A stretch of 64,000 bases of DNA from CAYHCE01 sp964355015. Lineage in GTDB: Bacteria > Cyanobacteriota > Cyanobacteriia > PCC-6307 > Cyanobiaceae. Positions within the stretch are counted from its first letter, which is position 1. Each line of letters starts with the position of its first letter. The notes below the pieces were generated by a model. That model saw only the letters and a program-made list of their open reading frames with translations, was not told the origin of the DNA and made no database searches. Both the position numbers and the translations under genes were made by a program. This document shows, one piece after another, positions 1-8,740 of this stretch. Location: the NCBI GenBank assembly GCA_964355015.1, contig CAYHCE010000001.1:137661-201660 (forward strand). Direction: 5' to 3'.

Positions 1-883
1 CTGCCAGCCCGTAGCCGCCTGCCAGCCCGCTGCTCGCCACCCTTCCGGAGAGCGCGGCCACCACCGGTGTGCCCTGGGGTGCGGCCAGATCCTTGCCGGA
101 GTGCATCAGCCAGCTGCCCAGCAGCGGGTGGAGGCGCCAGCCGAAGCCGCTGGTGGTGACGGACGAGCCGATCAGGGGGTACAGCAGTCGGAGGTTGCCG
201 TTGCCGACCAGAGGGGCCGGCCTGGGGGTGACCCGGAAGACACTGCTGAGGCTGAAGCTGCCGCCGGCACCGGCGAGCAGGGCCGAGACCGGCACGGTGA
301 TCGGTGGCAGAGGGATGGCGTCGCTGCCGGTTCCCCCCAGGCCCGCCATCAGTTCATCGGCCTGGGCTTCGCCAGGGCTGCCGATGGTGTTGCGTCCGCG
401 CCAGCGCACCGAGATGCCGGTGCGGCATTCCTGTTCGGAAAGAGCCCCGCTGCTGCAGGCCTGGCGATGGGCCGGAACGATACCCGGCTGCAGGGCCTGC
501 GCCGAACGGACCCGGGCCCGCTCGGCCGGGGTGACCACCCCCTGCCGCACCAGTTCATCGAGGGACTGGTCGAAGCGCCGCGGCTCTGCCAGGGGCATCT
601 GCTCGAGCCGGGGGCGCAGCGGGACGGGCGTGCCATCGGTGACCGGTGCGCTCGCCGCTGGGGCAGGAACCGCCGCCGCCGCCGGGCGCTGGATCCCAGC
701 CGGGGCCTCGGTGGCTGGCGCGATCGGGACCTGCCCGGCGGCGGAGCCTGGGTCGCGCTGTTCTGCCCAGCCCAGCGGTGCCGAGGCGAGCGTGGTGGCA
801 CCCAGAAGCACGGTGATCAGCAGAGGGGAGCGGCGCAAACGGTCGGCACGAGGAGGTGAGCAGAGCTTAGAAAGCCATGGCAA
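1..883 (-). CDS. M23-family peptidoglycan endopeptidase, C-terminus cut by window edge
   Basis: The minus strand is open from a TTG at 883 to the window edge, so the C-terminus is missing. The N-terminus has a basic start and a hydrophobic signal-like stretch (SPLLITVLLGATTLASAP), then a Pro/Ala-rich linker of roughly 70 residues. The last visible part has M23 (LytM) features: SGFGWRLHP, then MHSGKDLAAP and GTPVVAALSGRV. The His and Asp of these motifs are the zinc ligands in this family. It probably cleaves peptidoglycan cross-bridges in the periplasm. No ATG lies in a sensible place; the TTG sits 8 bases after the birA stop, so co-transcription with birA is likely. The start is uncertain. 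Confidence 0.75.
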   Translation of the reverse strand, partial: MPWLSKLCSPPRADRLRRSPLLITVLLGATTLASAPLGWAEQRDPGSAAGQVPIAPATEAPAGIQRPAAAAVPAPAASAPVTDGTPVPLRPRLEQMPLAEPRRFDQSLDELVRQGVVTPAERARVRSAQALQPGIVPAHRQACSSGALSEQECRTGISVRWRGRNTIGSPGEAQADELMAGLGGTGSDAIPLPPITVPVSALLAGAGGSFSLSSVFRVTPRPAPLVGNGNLRLLYPLIGSSVTTSGFGWRLHPLLGSWLMHSGKDLAAPQGTPVVAALSGRVASSGLAGGYGLA

Positions 884-891
884 GGGGTTGC

Positions 892-1650
892 TCAGAACGT
901 GCGGGTCAGGGTCGTGCTGCGATCCCCGAGGGTCAGCATCAGGCCGCCCTCGCGGCTCAGCCCGGTGGCTTGCCAGCGTTCGCCCCGCCACAGCACCCCC
1001 TCCCGGGGCATTCGCAGGCGCCGCTCGGCCGCGAGCTGCACTGCCTCGGCCTCGCCGCTGTGGGCCACGGCCCACTCGAGACCTGCCAACACCCGTGCCG
1101 CCAGACGGACGGGATCGCTGGCCGGGGAGTGCCTGCCCAGGACGTCCGCCACACCGATCGCGCCCGACGGCACCCGGTTGCGGCCGTTGAGCCCGACGCC
1201 TACCCGTGCCTCCCGGATCCGGCCGCCACGTAGCCGCAGGCGCGGCAGCAGGCCGGCCAGCTTGCGGCCCTCCAGGAGCAGATCGTTGGGCCACTTCAGC
1301 TCCACCGTCAGCTTGAGCTGCTCGAGCTGCTGCGCCAGACCCACCGCCACCGCCAGTCCCAGGCAGGCACTGCGCTGTGGGCATGCCGGCCAGGGAAGGG
1401 CGGCGCTGAGCCACACCCCACCGGGGGGGGCCAGCCAGGGGCGACCTCGCTGGCCATGGCTGAAGCGCTGATGGCCGGCCAGCACGGCCAGCGGTGCCGG
1501 GGGCTCGCTGACGAGCAGCCGATCGAGCCACGCCTCGGTGCTGCCGCAGACGGGCACCCACCGGAGCTGCCAGGGCAGGGTCGTCGTCGCGCCCCACCGG
1601 TCGGAGGCGGCCCCTTGCTGCCGGTGGCGTGCCTGGATCCGGCCGATCAC
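892..1650 (-). CDS. birA: Biotin--[acetyl-CoA-carboxylase] ligase
   Basis: This 252-residue protein activates biotin with ATP and transfers it to the carrier subunit of acetyl-CoA carboxylase. KWPNDLL and GRKLAGLL are the core ligase motifs, followed by GVGLN. The biotin-loop region reads SHGQRGRPW, a divergent form of the usual GRGRxGR. There is no N-terminal helix-turn-helix, so it is a class I ligase without the repressor function of E. coli BirA. The GTG start lies 7 bases after the stop of the upstream aminotransferase gene, so the two are likely co-transcribed. Confidence 0.9.
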   Translation of the reverse strand: MIGRIQARHRQQGAASDRWGATTTLPWQLRWVPVCGSTEAWLDRLLVSEPPAPLAVLAGHQRFSHGQRGRPWLAPPGGVWLSAALPWPACPQRSACLGLAVAVGLAQQLEQLKLTVELKWPNDLLLEGRKLAGLLPRLRLRGGRIREARVGVGLNGRNRVPSGAIGVADVLGRHSPASDPVRLAARVLAGLEWAVAHSGEAEAVQLAAERRLRMPREGVLWRGERWQATGLSREGGLMLTLGDRSTTLTRTF

Positions 1651-1657
1651 GGTGCCC

Positions 1658-2869
1658 TCAACCGCCGATGGATCGCAGCCAGCCGCCGATCCGACCGGCT
1701 CCCGCCTCGAGTTCCTCGGCCGGATGGACCAGGGCGAGCCGCGCCCAGCCCTCTCCCGCCGCGCCGAACCCGTTGCCTGGGGTGAGGGCCACGCCGGTGG
1801 CCTCCAGCAGGGCGGCGCAGAAGGCTTCCGAGTCGAGGCCCCGGGCCCGGGCCGCTGGCGGCAGGGCCAGCCAGAGGTACAGAGCCATCGAGGGAAGCCG
1901 CAAGGGCCAGCCTTCGGCCTCCAGGGCCGATGCCATGCGGTTGCGCCGATCCCGGTAGATCGCCCGCAGGTGTCCGGGCCAATCCGGGGCCTGTTCGAGC
2001 GCCGCGATCGCCCCGGCCTGCAGGGCCAGCGACTGGTTGAAATCCACCACCCCCTTCAGCTGCCGCAGCGCCGTGATCAGCGGTTCGGCGCCGATGGCGA
2101 AGGCGAGCCGGAAGCCACCCAGGCACCAGCTCTTCGAGAAGGAGAAGAATTCGATCCCGCAGCTGCGCCAGAGCGGGTTGCGCAGCAGAGCCGGCGCCTC
2201 CCCCTCCAGCGCCAGATCCACATAGGGATTGTCGTGGGCGAAGACGATGCCATGGCGCTGGGCCCGCTCGGCCGCCTCATCCACCCAGTCCTGGGCTCCA
2301 ACGGTGGCGGTGGGGTTGTGCGGAAAGCCGAGCACCATCAGTTTGAGCGCGTCCCACTGGCTGTCACTGAGGCGGTTGAAGCATGGCCGCCAGCCCTGTT
2401 CGGGATCGAGAGCCAGGAAATGGGCCCGGGCGGAGGCCAGTTCCAGTCCGCCCCGATGGGAGGGGTAGTAGGGATCGAGCAGCAGGGCGGCATCGCCGGG
2501 ATCGAGCACGGCCAGGGGGAGGTGCGCCGTTCCTTCCTGGGAGCCCACCAGCAGGAGCACCTCGAGCTCGGGGTCCACGGCAACGCAGAAGCGACGCCGG
2601 GCCCAGGCGGATACGGCCTCACGGAACGGAAACGTGGCCGCATGCAGGCAGTAGGAGGCGCTGGCCGGCCGTCTCAGGCCGGCGGCGATGGCATCGAGGG
2701 CCGCTGGAGGCGGTGGAAGGTCGGTGGAGCCGAGCGAGAGATCAAGCAGGGGCGGGCGGCGATCCGCATCGGGGCCGGCAGCCACGGCCTCCCGGTAGGC
2801 CGCCTTGCGCTGGTCGTTGCGGGCGAAGACCCCATTGCCCAGCCGGGAGACCCGCTCAGAGATGGGCAT
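1658..2869 (-). CDS. Class I/II PLP-dependent aminotransferase (DapC/DapL-like)
   Basis: This 403-residue fold-type I aminotransferase shows GSQEGTAHLPLA in the cofactor-binding part, GFPHNPTATV, a YVDLALEG segment and the PLP lysine in FSFSKSW. It resembles the succinyldiaminopimelate / LL-diaminopimelate aminotransferase group in lysine and peptidoglycan precursor synthesis, but substrate cannot be fixed from sequence. The ATG at 2869 (MPISERV) overlaps the end of trxA by 14 bases and fits the family N-terminus. The open frame continues upstream to 2935, but that part is antisense-like and lacks family features. Confidence 0.82.
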   Translation of the reverse strand: MPISERVSRLGNGVFARNDQRKAAYREAVAAGPDADRRPPLLDLSLGSTDLPPPPAALDAIAAGLRRPASASYCLHAATFPFREAVSAWARRRFCVAVDPELEVLLLVGSQEGTAHLPLAVLDPGDAALLLDPYYPSHRGGLELASARAHFLALDPEQGWRPCFNRLSDSQWDALKLMVLGFPHNPTATVGAQDWVDEAAERAQRHGIVFAHDNPYVDLALEGEAPALLRNPLWRSCGIEFFSFSKSWCLGGFRLAFAIGAEPLITALRQLKGVVDFNQSLALQAGAIAALEQAPDWPGHLRAIYRDRRNRMASALEAEGWPLRLPSMALYLWLALPPAARARGLDSEAFCAALLEATGVALTPGNGFGAAGEGWARLALVHPAEELEAGAGRIGGWLRSIGG

Positions 2870-3176
2870 CCAGGAAGGCCTGCAACTGGGGTTTGGCCAT
2901 GGCGCCCTCATGGCGGGCCAGCTCCTCGCCGCCACGGAACAGGATCAGGGTGGGAAGGCCCTGGATCCGCTGGGCGTCACGGCTGACAGGGTTGGGATCG
3001 GCTTCCAGCTTGCCCACGGATAGCCGGCCGGCGTACTCGGTGGCTGCCCAGTCCATCAGGGGGGCCATCAGGCGGCAGGGTCCGCACCAGGCCGCCCAGA
3101 CATCCACCAGAACGGTGCCGGCTACGTCGAGCACTTCCTCCTGGAAGTTGGCATCGGTGAAAACGGCAACAGCCAC
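2856..3176 (-). CDS. trxA: Thioredoxin
   Basis: This is a 106-residue single-domain thioredoxin. The redox site is WCGPC near residue 30, with the usual cis-proline segment GLPTLILF. It reduces disulfides of target proteins with electrons from thioredoxin reductase. The helix after the active site reads RLMAPLMDW rather than the common KMIAPVLDE, so it is one of the divergent thioredoxin-like paralogues found in cyanobacteria rather than the canonical m-type. It lies 55 bases downstream of the vipp1 stop on the same strand and overlaps the aminotransferase start. Confidence 0.9.
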   Translation of the reverse strand: MAVAVFTDANFQEEVLDVAGTVLVDVWAAWCGPCRLMAPLMDWAATEYAGRLSVGKLEADPNPVSRDAQRIQGLPTLILFRGGEELARHEGAMAKPQLQAFLDAHL

Positions 3177-3231
3177 GGGCCCCGGTCAGCTGGGCAGATT
3201 GTATGGAGGACGCCGACCCCGGCGGCCGAAC

Positions 3232-4008
3232 TCAGAGCTTGTCGATCGAGCGCTTCAGCTCTTCGAGTTCGGCGTTGACCTCAGCCACCTGAACGGGCTC
3301 CAGCCGCGGTGTGGGGCTGTCGGCCGGCAGCAGGGGCGTGGCGGCCGCGCCGCCTTCGAGACGGTTCTTGAGGGCGGCGAGTTCGTCGTCCACGTCGTTG
3401 CCGCCTTCGAGCGCGGCGAACTGGCTCTCGAGATCGGCGCCGGCCAGCTCGGCGGCGGCCTGGCTGCGGGCCTCCAGGGCCTGCACCTTCTCCTCCATCT
3501 GCTCGAAGGCGGCCATCGAGGAGTTGGTGCCGAGGTTGCCGACGGCGCTCTGCAATTGCTCCTGGGCCTGGGCCGCCTGTGCCCGGGCCTTGAGCATGTC
3601 CTTCTTGGTCTTGGCCTCGGCGATCTTGCTTTCGAGGGCCACCAGGCTGCGCTTCAGCGTCTCCACCTGGCCGGCCTGGCTGCTCAGCTGGTTGTTGAGG
3701 GCGGTAGCGGTGTCCTGGTAGGTCTTGCGGCGGCTGAGGGCCTCTCGGGCGAGATCCTCCTCGCCCTTCTTGAGCGCCAGTTCGGCCCGCTCATACCAGG
3801 TTTTCGACTGGGCCTCGGACTGCTCGGCCTGGTTCTGGATCCGTTTCTGGCTGGCGATGGCGCTGGCCACGGCCTGGCGCAGCTTCACCAGATCGGACTG
3901 CATGTCCGCCACCGACTGGTCCAGGATCTTGGCGGGATCCTCGGCCTTGCTGACCAGGTCGTTGAGGTTGGCCCGCAGCAGGCGGCTGAGCCGGTCGAAG
4001 AAGCCCAT
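3232..4008 (-). CDS. vipp1: Vipp1/IM30 (PspA family) thylakoid membrane protein
   Basis: This 258-residue protein is mostly long coiled coil and starts with the amphipathic helix MGFFDRLSRLLRANLND typical of PspA/Vipp1. Residues about 25-190 are heptad-rich. A C-terminal tail after a Pro-rich linker ends in LEELKRSIDKL, the extra helix that separates Vipp1 from bacterial PspA. Family members form ESCRT-III-like rings and rods that maintain and repair thylakoid membranes. The ATG at 4008 is chosen because it begins the conserved amphipathic helix. The longer open frame upstream would cover the opposite-strand dciA-like gene. Confidence 0.93.
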   Translation of the reverse strand: MGFFDRLSRLLRANLNDLVSKAEDPAKILDQSVADMQSDLVKLRQAVASAIASQKRIQNQAEQSEAQSKTWYERAELALKKGEEDLAREALSRRKTYQDTATALNNQLSSQAGQVETLKRSLVALESKIAEAKTKKDMLKARAQAAQAQEQLQSAVGNLGTNSSMAAFEQMEEKVQALEARSQAAAELAGADLESQFAALEGGNDVDDELAALKNRLEGGAAATPLLPADSPTPRLEPVQVAEVNAELEELKRSIDKL

Positions 4009-4098
4009 GGATCGGGAAGGGGGCAGCCTGGAGGGTAGCCGTGCCAGCGGTCGGAGCCACTGGCGGTTGCCCGCACCTGTGCCCCCTAGCCTGGCTCC

Positions 4099-4635
4099 AT
4101 GGCCATCGCACCCCGCGACCAGACCCGGCGGATCGGCGCCCTGCAGGTGCTGATGCCGGCGCCACCGGCCCCTGCTGCCCGACTGGGCGCGTGCCTCGAG
4201 CGGCTGCAGCAGCAGTGGCAGCGGGAAGGAAACCTGGCGGGGCTGTGGCAGGCCTGGCCCCGCATCGCCGGTCCCCAGCTGGCTCCCCACTGCCGGCCGC
4301 TCAGCCTTCAGGGCGGCATCCTCTGCGTCGGTGCCGGCCATCCCCAGTGGCTGCAGGCGTTGCGCTTCAACCGTCACCAGCTGCTCGGTGCCCTGCGCGG
4401 CGCGGGCTTCTCCGTGAGGGATCTGCGCTTCCGGCAGCACCACCCTGGCCCGGCACCCACTCCAGGCGCCGAGGCGGAAGCGCTGGTGTGGGCCGTCCAT
4501 CCCAGCCGCATCGATGTCCATGGGCTGGCCACCTGCCCGGCCTGCGGCAGCCCCGCTCCGGCCGGGGAGATGGGGCGCTGGGGGAGGTGCAGCTTCTGTA
4601 TCCGGATGGATCCTGGCCCGAGGCACTCACGATGA
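4099..4635 (+). CDS. DUF721/DciA-like protein
   Basis: This 178-residue protein has an N-terminal DUF721 region (LERLQQQWQREGNLAGLWQAW, then IAGPQLAPHCRPL, then ILCVGAGHPQWLQAL). The C-terminal part carries a small zinc-ribbon-like set, CPACGS and CSFC. DUF721 proteins include DciA, the ancestral loader of the replicative helicase DnaB. That role is an inference here, because cyanobacterial members are little studied. It is divergent from vipp1 with 90 bases between the starts, so the two probably have separate promoters there. The Cys-pair tail is worth noting. Confidence 0.75.
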   Translation: MAIAPRDQTRRIGALQVLMPAPPAPAARLGACLERLQQQWQREGNLAGLWQAWPRIAGPQLAPHCRPLSLQGGILCVGAGHPQWLQALRFNRHQLLGALRGAGFSVRDLRFRQHHPGPAPTPGAEAEALVWAVHPSRIDVHGLATCPACGSPAPAGEMGRWGRCSFCIRMDPGPRHSR

Positions 4636-4763
4636 CCGCGGCAACCGCTGCGAGCCCAGCAGCCTCGTTGCCGGCGCTGGAAGGGTCCTTGCAGACAGGG
4701 AAGCTCCGAATCTCCGGCAGGTGGCTTCAGGGCAAGGCGGAATGGACTGCCGTGTCGGTCACT

Positions 4764-6608
4764 TCAGTAGCGCTCCGGTCTGGGATCCGTCCAGTTCGGA
4801 CGTTCCAGCGTTGCGGCCTCTAACTGCTTTGCCCGCTGCTCCAGGCGCGTCCGGTCGACGCGCCAGAGGCGATAGAGACCCTCGCGGGCCAGTTCCCTGG
4901 CCCCCAGGGTCTTCCAGAACTCCTGCTCGCTTGTGGTCGCGTCGATCACCACCAGAACGGTCGGCTGCTGCCTGGGATCACTGGGGGTCTGCCCGTCGCG
5001 GCGTTCCCGTCGCAATCGATCACTCAGATTGATCAGGCCCAGGGGTCGGCGCCCCTCGTACAGCACCACCTGGCGGCTGTAGTAGTGCAGCGAGGGCTTG
5101 AGAATGCCTATCATCGCAACGGCTTCCCCCGCCAATCTCTCCCGCTGCACCGCCACCGCGATCTGCCGCACCGGCTGCCCCCGCACCCCATCCCCGAGCT
5201 TCCACATCGGCAGCACGGCCAGCAGATGGAACAGCAGCAGCGGCAGTTGCAGCCCGAACAGCCAACCGGCCGGCCGCAGCCGCGGCAGCAGCAGAGCCAG
5301 CCCCACCAGCCCGGCGAGGGTCCAGCAGGCGGCAGCCCTCAGCACGAGCCCGCTGGCCAGAAGCTCGGCCGGAAGCGTGGGCATCTCCGGGTCCTGAATC
5401 AGGGGGATCCAGCGCGGAGAGAGCCACAGCGCAGACGCCAGCACCGCCACGAACAACAGGTTGAACCCCAGCACGAGGCGCTCCCGCGGTCGACCGGTTT
5501 CGCCGTCCTGGGCGGCCAGGGCGATCAGCAGCCCGGCCGCGGGAGTCGCCGGCAGCCAGTAACTCGGCAGCTTGGTGGCCGCCAGGGTGAAGAACAGCAG
5601 CACCGTCAGCAGCCAGCTGGCCGCGAAGCAGCGCAGCGACGCCGGCGCCGGTTGCCTGGCCCCCTGGCCCATCCCTCGGACCAGGCCCAGCAGCAGCAGC
5701 GGGGTGAACGGCAGGCTCGCCACCACCAGGACCGGGCCGAAGTACCACCACGGCTGCAGATGGTGGTTCACCACCGAGCTGAACCGCTGCAGATTGTGAT
5801 AGGCGAAGAAGCTGTCCCAGAAAGGGCGGCCCTCCACCAGCAGCATCGCCCCATACCAGGGCACGGCCACCAACGCGGTGAGCAGCAGGCCCGGCAACGG
5901 CCGTAGCCGTCGCCAGAGCGGAAGCAGGACCGATTGCCGCCAGCCGAATCCCAGCAGCGTCATTCCGGTCAGGACCAGCGCCACCGGACCCTTGGCCAGC
6001 ACCGCCAGCCCCAGCACCAGCCATCCCGGCCACCAGGGCCGGCCGGGATCGGCCCAGCACTGCCAGAACAGCAGCAGGCTCACTGCCAGGCAGCCGCTGA
6101 ACAGGGCGTCGCTGACGGCGATGCGTCCCCACAGCAGGATCAGGGGGGAGAGGGCGAAGGCCAGGGCAGCGGTGAGTGCGGTGAGCCCCGGTCGGCGCGG
6201 AGCACAGGGGCCGGCAGGAGTGAGACTTGGCTGGGGCCAGCGCAGCAGGGTGAAGGTCAGGCTGACCATCACCCCGATCGTGGCCAGGGCTGACGGCAGC
6301 CGGGCCGCCCAGGTGCCGAGAGGATTCCAGCGCTCCTGGCCGGGGATGGCGTAGCCCAGCCCCATCAGCCAGTACACCAGCGGCGGCTTGTCGTAGCGCG
6401 GCAGTCCGTTGACGCGGGGAGTGAGCCAGTCGCCGGTTTCGGCCATCGCCCGGGCCGCGGCCGCGAACAGTGGCGGCGTCTCGTCCACCAGGCCCGTCTT
6501 CCCCAGCTGCCACAGAAACAAGGCGACCCCGAGGGCCAGGGTCAGCGCCAGCATCCGCCAGCGGTGGCCGGTGGCTTTGGCCCCATCCGGGGAACGGGCA
6601 GGGGGCAC
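4764..6608 (-). CDS. ArnT/GT39-family membrane glycosyltransferase
   Basis: This 614-residue polytopic protein has about a dozen hydrophobic segments. The first loop contains DETPPLFAAAARAMAETGDW and the later RYDKPPLVYWL, the hallmark acidic and DKPP motifs of ArnT/PMT-type (GT39/GT83) enzymes. Such enzymes move a sugar from a polyprenyl-phosphate donor to lipid or protein on the outer face of the membrane. The C-terminal 150 residues are soluble. It is the last gene of a minus-strand operon with a GT4 and an EamA transporter, 25 bases after the GT4 stop. Acceptor unknown. Confidence 0.85.
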   Translation of the reverse strand: MPPARSPDGAKATGHRWRMLALTLALGVALFLWQLGKTGLVDETPPLFAAAARAMAETGDWLTPRVNGLPRYDKPPLVYWLMGLGYAIPGQERWNPLGTWAARLPSALATIGVMVSLTFTLLRWPQPSLTPAGPCAPRRPGLTALTAALAFALSPLILLWGRIAVSDALFSGCLAVSLLLFWQCWADPGRPWWPGWLVLGLAVLAKGPVALVLTGMTLLGFGWRQSVLLPLWRRLRPLPGLLLTALVAVPWYGAMLLVEGRPFWDSFFAYHNLQRFSSVVNHHLQPWWYFGPVLVVASLPFTPLLLLGLVRGMGQGARQPAPASLRCFAASWLLTVLLFFTLAATKLPSYWLPATPAAGLLIALAAQDGETGRPRERLVLGFNLLFVAVLASALWLSPRWIPLIQDPEMPTLPAELLASGLVLRAAACWTLAGLVGLALLLPRLRPAGWLFGLQLPLLLFHLLAVLPMWKLGDGVRGQPVRQIAVAVQRERLAGEAVAMIGILKPSLHYYSRQVVLYEGRRPLGLINLSDRLRRERRDGQTPSDPRQQPTVLVVIDATTSEQEFWKTLGARELAREGLYRLWRVDRTRLEQRAKQLEAATLERPNWTDPRPERY

Positions 6609-6633
6609 GGGCGGCGGGTGGGGCGGAGCGAAC

Positions 6634-7725
6634 CTACGCCGGGCTCAGCCCCTGCCTCAGCCAAGACTCGATCCGCCCGGCGAAGGCCTCGCGTGAGGCG
6701 TGCTCCTCCACCCAGCGGCGGCAGGCGGCCCGATCCAGACCCTCGGCGGCGGCCGTGGCCTGCGTGAGGGCGTCCACGTCGTCGGCCGGTACCAGCAGCC
6801 CGTTGACGCCGGGATCGATCAGTTCTCCCGGACCACCCCGCCGGTAGGCCACCACGGGAACGCCGCAGGCCATCGCCTCCACCACCACGTTGCCGAAGGC
6901 CTCGTTCCATTTCGGCGTGTTCAGCAGCACCCGGCAGCGACCCAGTTCCGCCTGCAGCCGTTCGGTGGGCAGAAAGCCGCGCCACTCCAGGGTGCCGGCG
7001 GGCACCGAAGCCGCCACCGCCGCCGCGTAGGCAGGATCCTCCTGCACACCCCAGACCAGCAGCCGCCGTCCCAGCCGGGCCGCCGCCGTGGCCGCGTCTT
7101 CCAGACCCTTTTCAGGGGCGATCCGGCCGGCCCAGCCCAGCAGCGGCTCCGGAGCCGGCTCCGGCCGGAAGGTGTAGGCCGCCAGATCGAAGCCGTTGCC
7201 CACCAGCCTCGGTGGTGCCGGCAGATCGAAGTCGGCCGCCTGGGTGGCCGTGTGAAAGGCCAGTCGTCGCTGGTCCCAGCGGGCCACCGCCGCGATCACC
7301 GCGTCCATCACCTCCGCCACCGACCCCATGCTCACCAGATGGAAGAGGGGCGTGGGGCAGTGGGGCGTGAGCCAGAGGGGAAGCCAGTCGTAGGAGAGGT
7401 TGAGGATGGCGTCGAACTCCTCCCGGCCGTGCAGAGCCCGATCCCAAAGGGCCGGCAGCAGGCCGGAGGCCGGAATCGTCACCGGCGCGTCGCGCCGCTG
7501 GTGCTGCCAGCTCGCCTGGTCGGCGCCGGCGGCGGTCCAGAGCCTGGCGGCCTCGCAGCCCGGCGGCAGCTTCGAACCCTGCGCTGCCAGCACGGTGAGC
7601 CCATGGCCACGCCCGATCAGACCGCCCACCAGGGCCGCCAGCGTGAGCTCCACCCCGCCTCCCCGGCCGCTGCCGAGGGTGCCCACCGGTGTGCTCACCA
7701 CCAGCAGGCGCAACGGATCGCTCAT
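6634..7725 (-). CDS. Glycosyltransferase family 4
   Basis: This 363-residue GT-B enzyme has an N-terminal GSGRGGGVELTL loop and a C-terminal Rossmann half with WAGRIAPEKGLEDA, the EX7E motif in WNEAFGNVVVEAMACGVPV, and GGPGELI. It transfers a sugar from a nucleotide-sugar donor; donor and acceptor are unknown. The ATG at 7725 shares four bases (ATGA) with the stop of the upstream EamA gene, which argues for translational coupling and fixes the start. The open frame further upstream is antisense to nothing useful and lacks homology features. Confidence 0.88.
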   Translation of the reverse strand: MSDPLRLLVVSTPVGTLGSGRGGGVELTLAALVGGLIGRGHGLTVLAAQGSKLPPGCEAARLWTAAGADQASWQHQRRDAPVTIPASGLLPALWDRALHGREEFDAILNLSYDWLPLWLTPHCPTPLFHLVSMGSVAEVMDAVIAAVARWDQRRLAFHTATQAADFDLPAPPRLVGNGFDLAAYTFRPEPAPEPLLGWAGRIAPEKGLEDAATAAARLGRRLLVWGVQEDPAYAAAVAASVPAGTLEWRGFLPTERLQAELGRCRVLLNTPKWNEAFGNVVVEAMACGVPVVAYRRGGPGELIDPGVNGLLVPADDVDALTQATAAAEGLDRAACRRWVEEHASREAFAGRIESWLRQGLSPA

Positions 7726-8687
7726 GACTCCCCTGCGGGCAGACCCGTCGCCGGCCGTTCCCATAGCCGTTGCCGCTGGTTGATCAGCAGCACCGAGCCC
7801 AGTGCCAGCCCTGCTCCCAGCCATTGGAGGGGGCGCAACCGTTCCTCCAGCAGCAGCAGGCCGCAGAGCAGGGCGAAGACGGGGGTGAGAAAGGTGAGCG
7901 CCGTGAAGCCGGTGAGGTCGCCTCGGCTGGCGAACCAGAAGAACAGCCCGTAGGCCAGGGCGCTGCCGAGCAGGCTGGCGTAGGCCATCAGTGCCCATTC
8001 CAGCGGGCTCCACGGCGGCCAGAAGGGTGCTGCGGCCTGATCGAACAGCGGCGGCAGCGCGGCGCCGACCAGCAGGGGGATGCCGCCGATCAGCAGGTGC
8101 CAGCCCGTCACCGCCACCGGATCACTGCGGCGGCTGGCGTAGCGGCACAGCACCGTCCCCACAGCCATGGCCACCGCCGCCCCCAGCATCCAGAGCTCGC
8201 CGTGGCTCCAGGGCTTTCCGTCCAGGACCGCGGGGCCGTTCAGCCACCAGTGACGCAGGAGTGGCGCCGGCAGCCCCAGGCAGAGGATGCCGGCCAGCCC
8301 GATTAGCAGGCCCAGCCAGCCCACCGGGTTGATCGCCTCGCCGAACAGGCTGCGGGCCAGCAGCGCCACCAGCAGGGGCTGGGAATCGATCAGCACCGAC
8401 CCCAGCCCGGCGCCGGTGCTCTGCAGGCCCCGGGCCAGCAGGGCCTGGAACAGGCTGCCGTCCACCAGGGCGAAGGCCAGCAGCCAGGGCCGGTCGGCCG
8501 GATCCACCGCCAGGGATCGGCCCAGGGCCAGGGCCGCCAGCAGCAGCACCATTCCGGCCGGCAACAGCCGCAGCCAGGCAAGCGTGAGCGGGCCGGCGCT
8601 GTCGAGCAGGGGTTTCATCGCCGCCATCGCCGTGCCCCAGAGGGCGAACGGCAGCAGCATCAAGAGCCAGCGCAGGGAGGGGGTCAT
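7722..8687 (-). CDS. EamA/DMT-family transporter
   Basis: This 321-residue protein has ten predicted membrane helices arranged as two EamA repeats. The first begins WLLMLLPFALWGTAMAAMK and the second begins near residue 165. The drug/metabolite transporter superfamily exports amino acids, nucleotides or other small metabolites. The substrate cannot be named. It heads the operon with the GT4 (four-base overlap) and the GT39 gene. Divergent from sppA with 53 bases between the starts. Confidence 0.87.
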   Translation of the reverse strand: MTPSLRWLLMLLPFALWGTAMAAMKPLLDSAGPLTLAWLRLLPAGMVLLLAALALGRSLAVDPADRPWLLAFALVDGSLFQALLARGLQSTGAGLGSVLIDSQPLLVALLARSLFGEAINPVGWLGLLIGLAGILCLGLPAPLLRHWWLNGPAVLDGKPWSHGELWMLGAAVAMAVGTVLCRYASRRSDPVAVTGWHLLIGGIPLLVGAALPPLFDQAAAPFWPPWSPLEWALMAYASLLGSALAYGLFFWFASRGDLTGFTALTFLTPVFALLCGLLLLEERLRPLQWLGAGLALGSVLLINQRQRLWERPATGLPAGES

Positions 8688-8740
8688 CAGGGCGACCGGC
8701 GGTGACCTTTTTAAGATCCAGCGATTCCGACCTGGTTCGC

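Noticed and set aside
69..1190. Plus-strand frame of 373 residues over the birA-M23 region
   Set aside because: It is the antisense of two well-supported minus-strand genes, is rich in Arg/Pro/Ser and has no domain pattern.
2383..4038. Plus-strand frame of 551 residues opposite the aminotransferase, trxA and vipp1
   Set aside because: Its content is the reverse of the vipp1 coiled coil; the Vipp1, thioredoxin and PLP motifs on the minus strand decide.
4009..4626. N-terminal extension of vipp1 to 4626
   Set aside because: It would run antisense to the DciA-like gene, and the conserved amphipathic start MGFFDRLSRLL lies at 4008.
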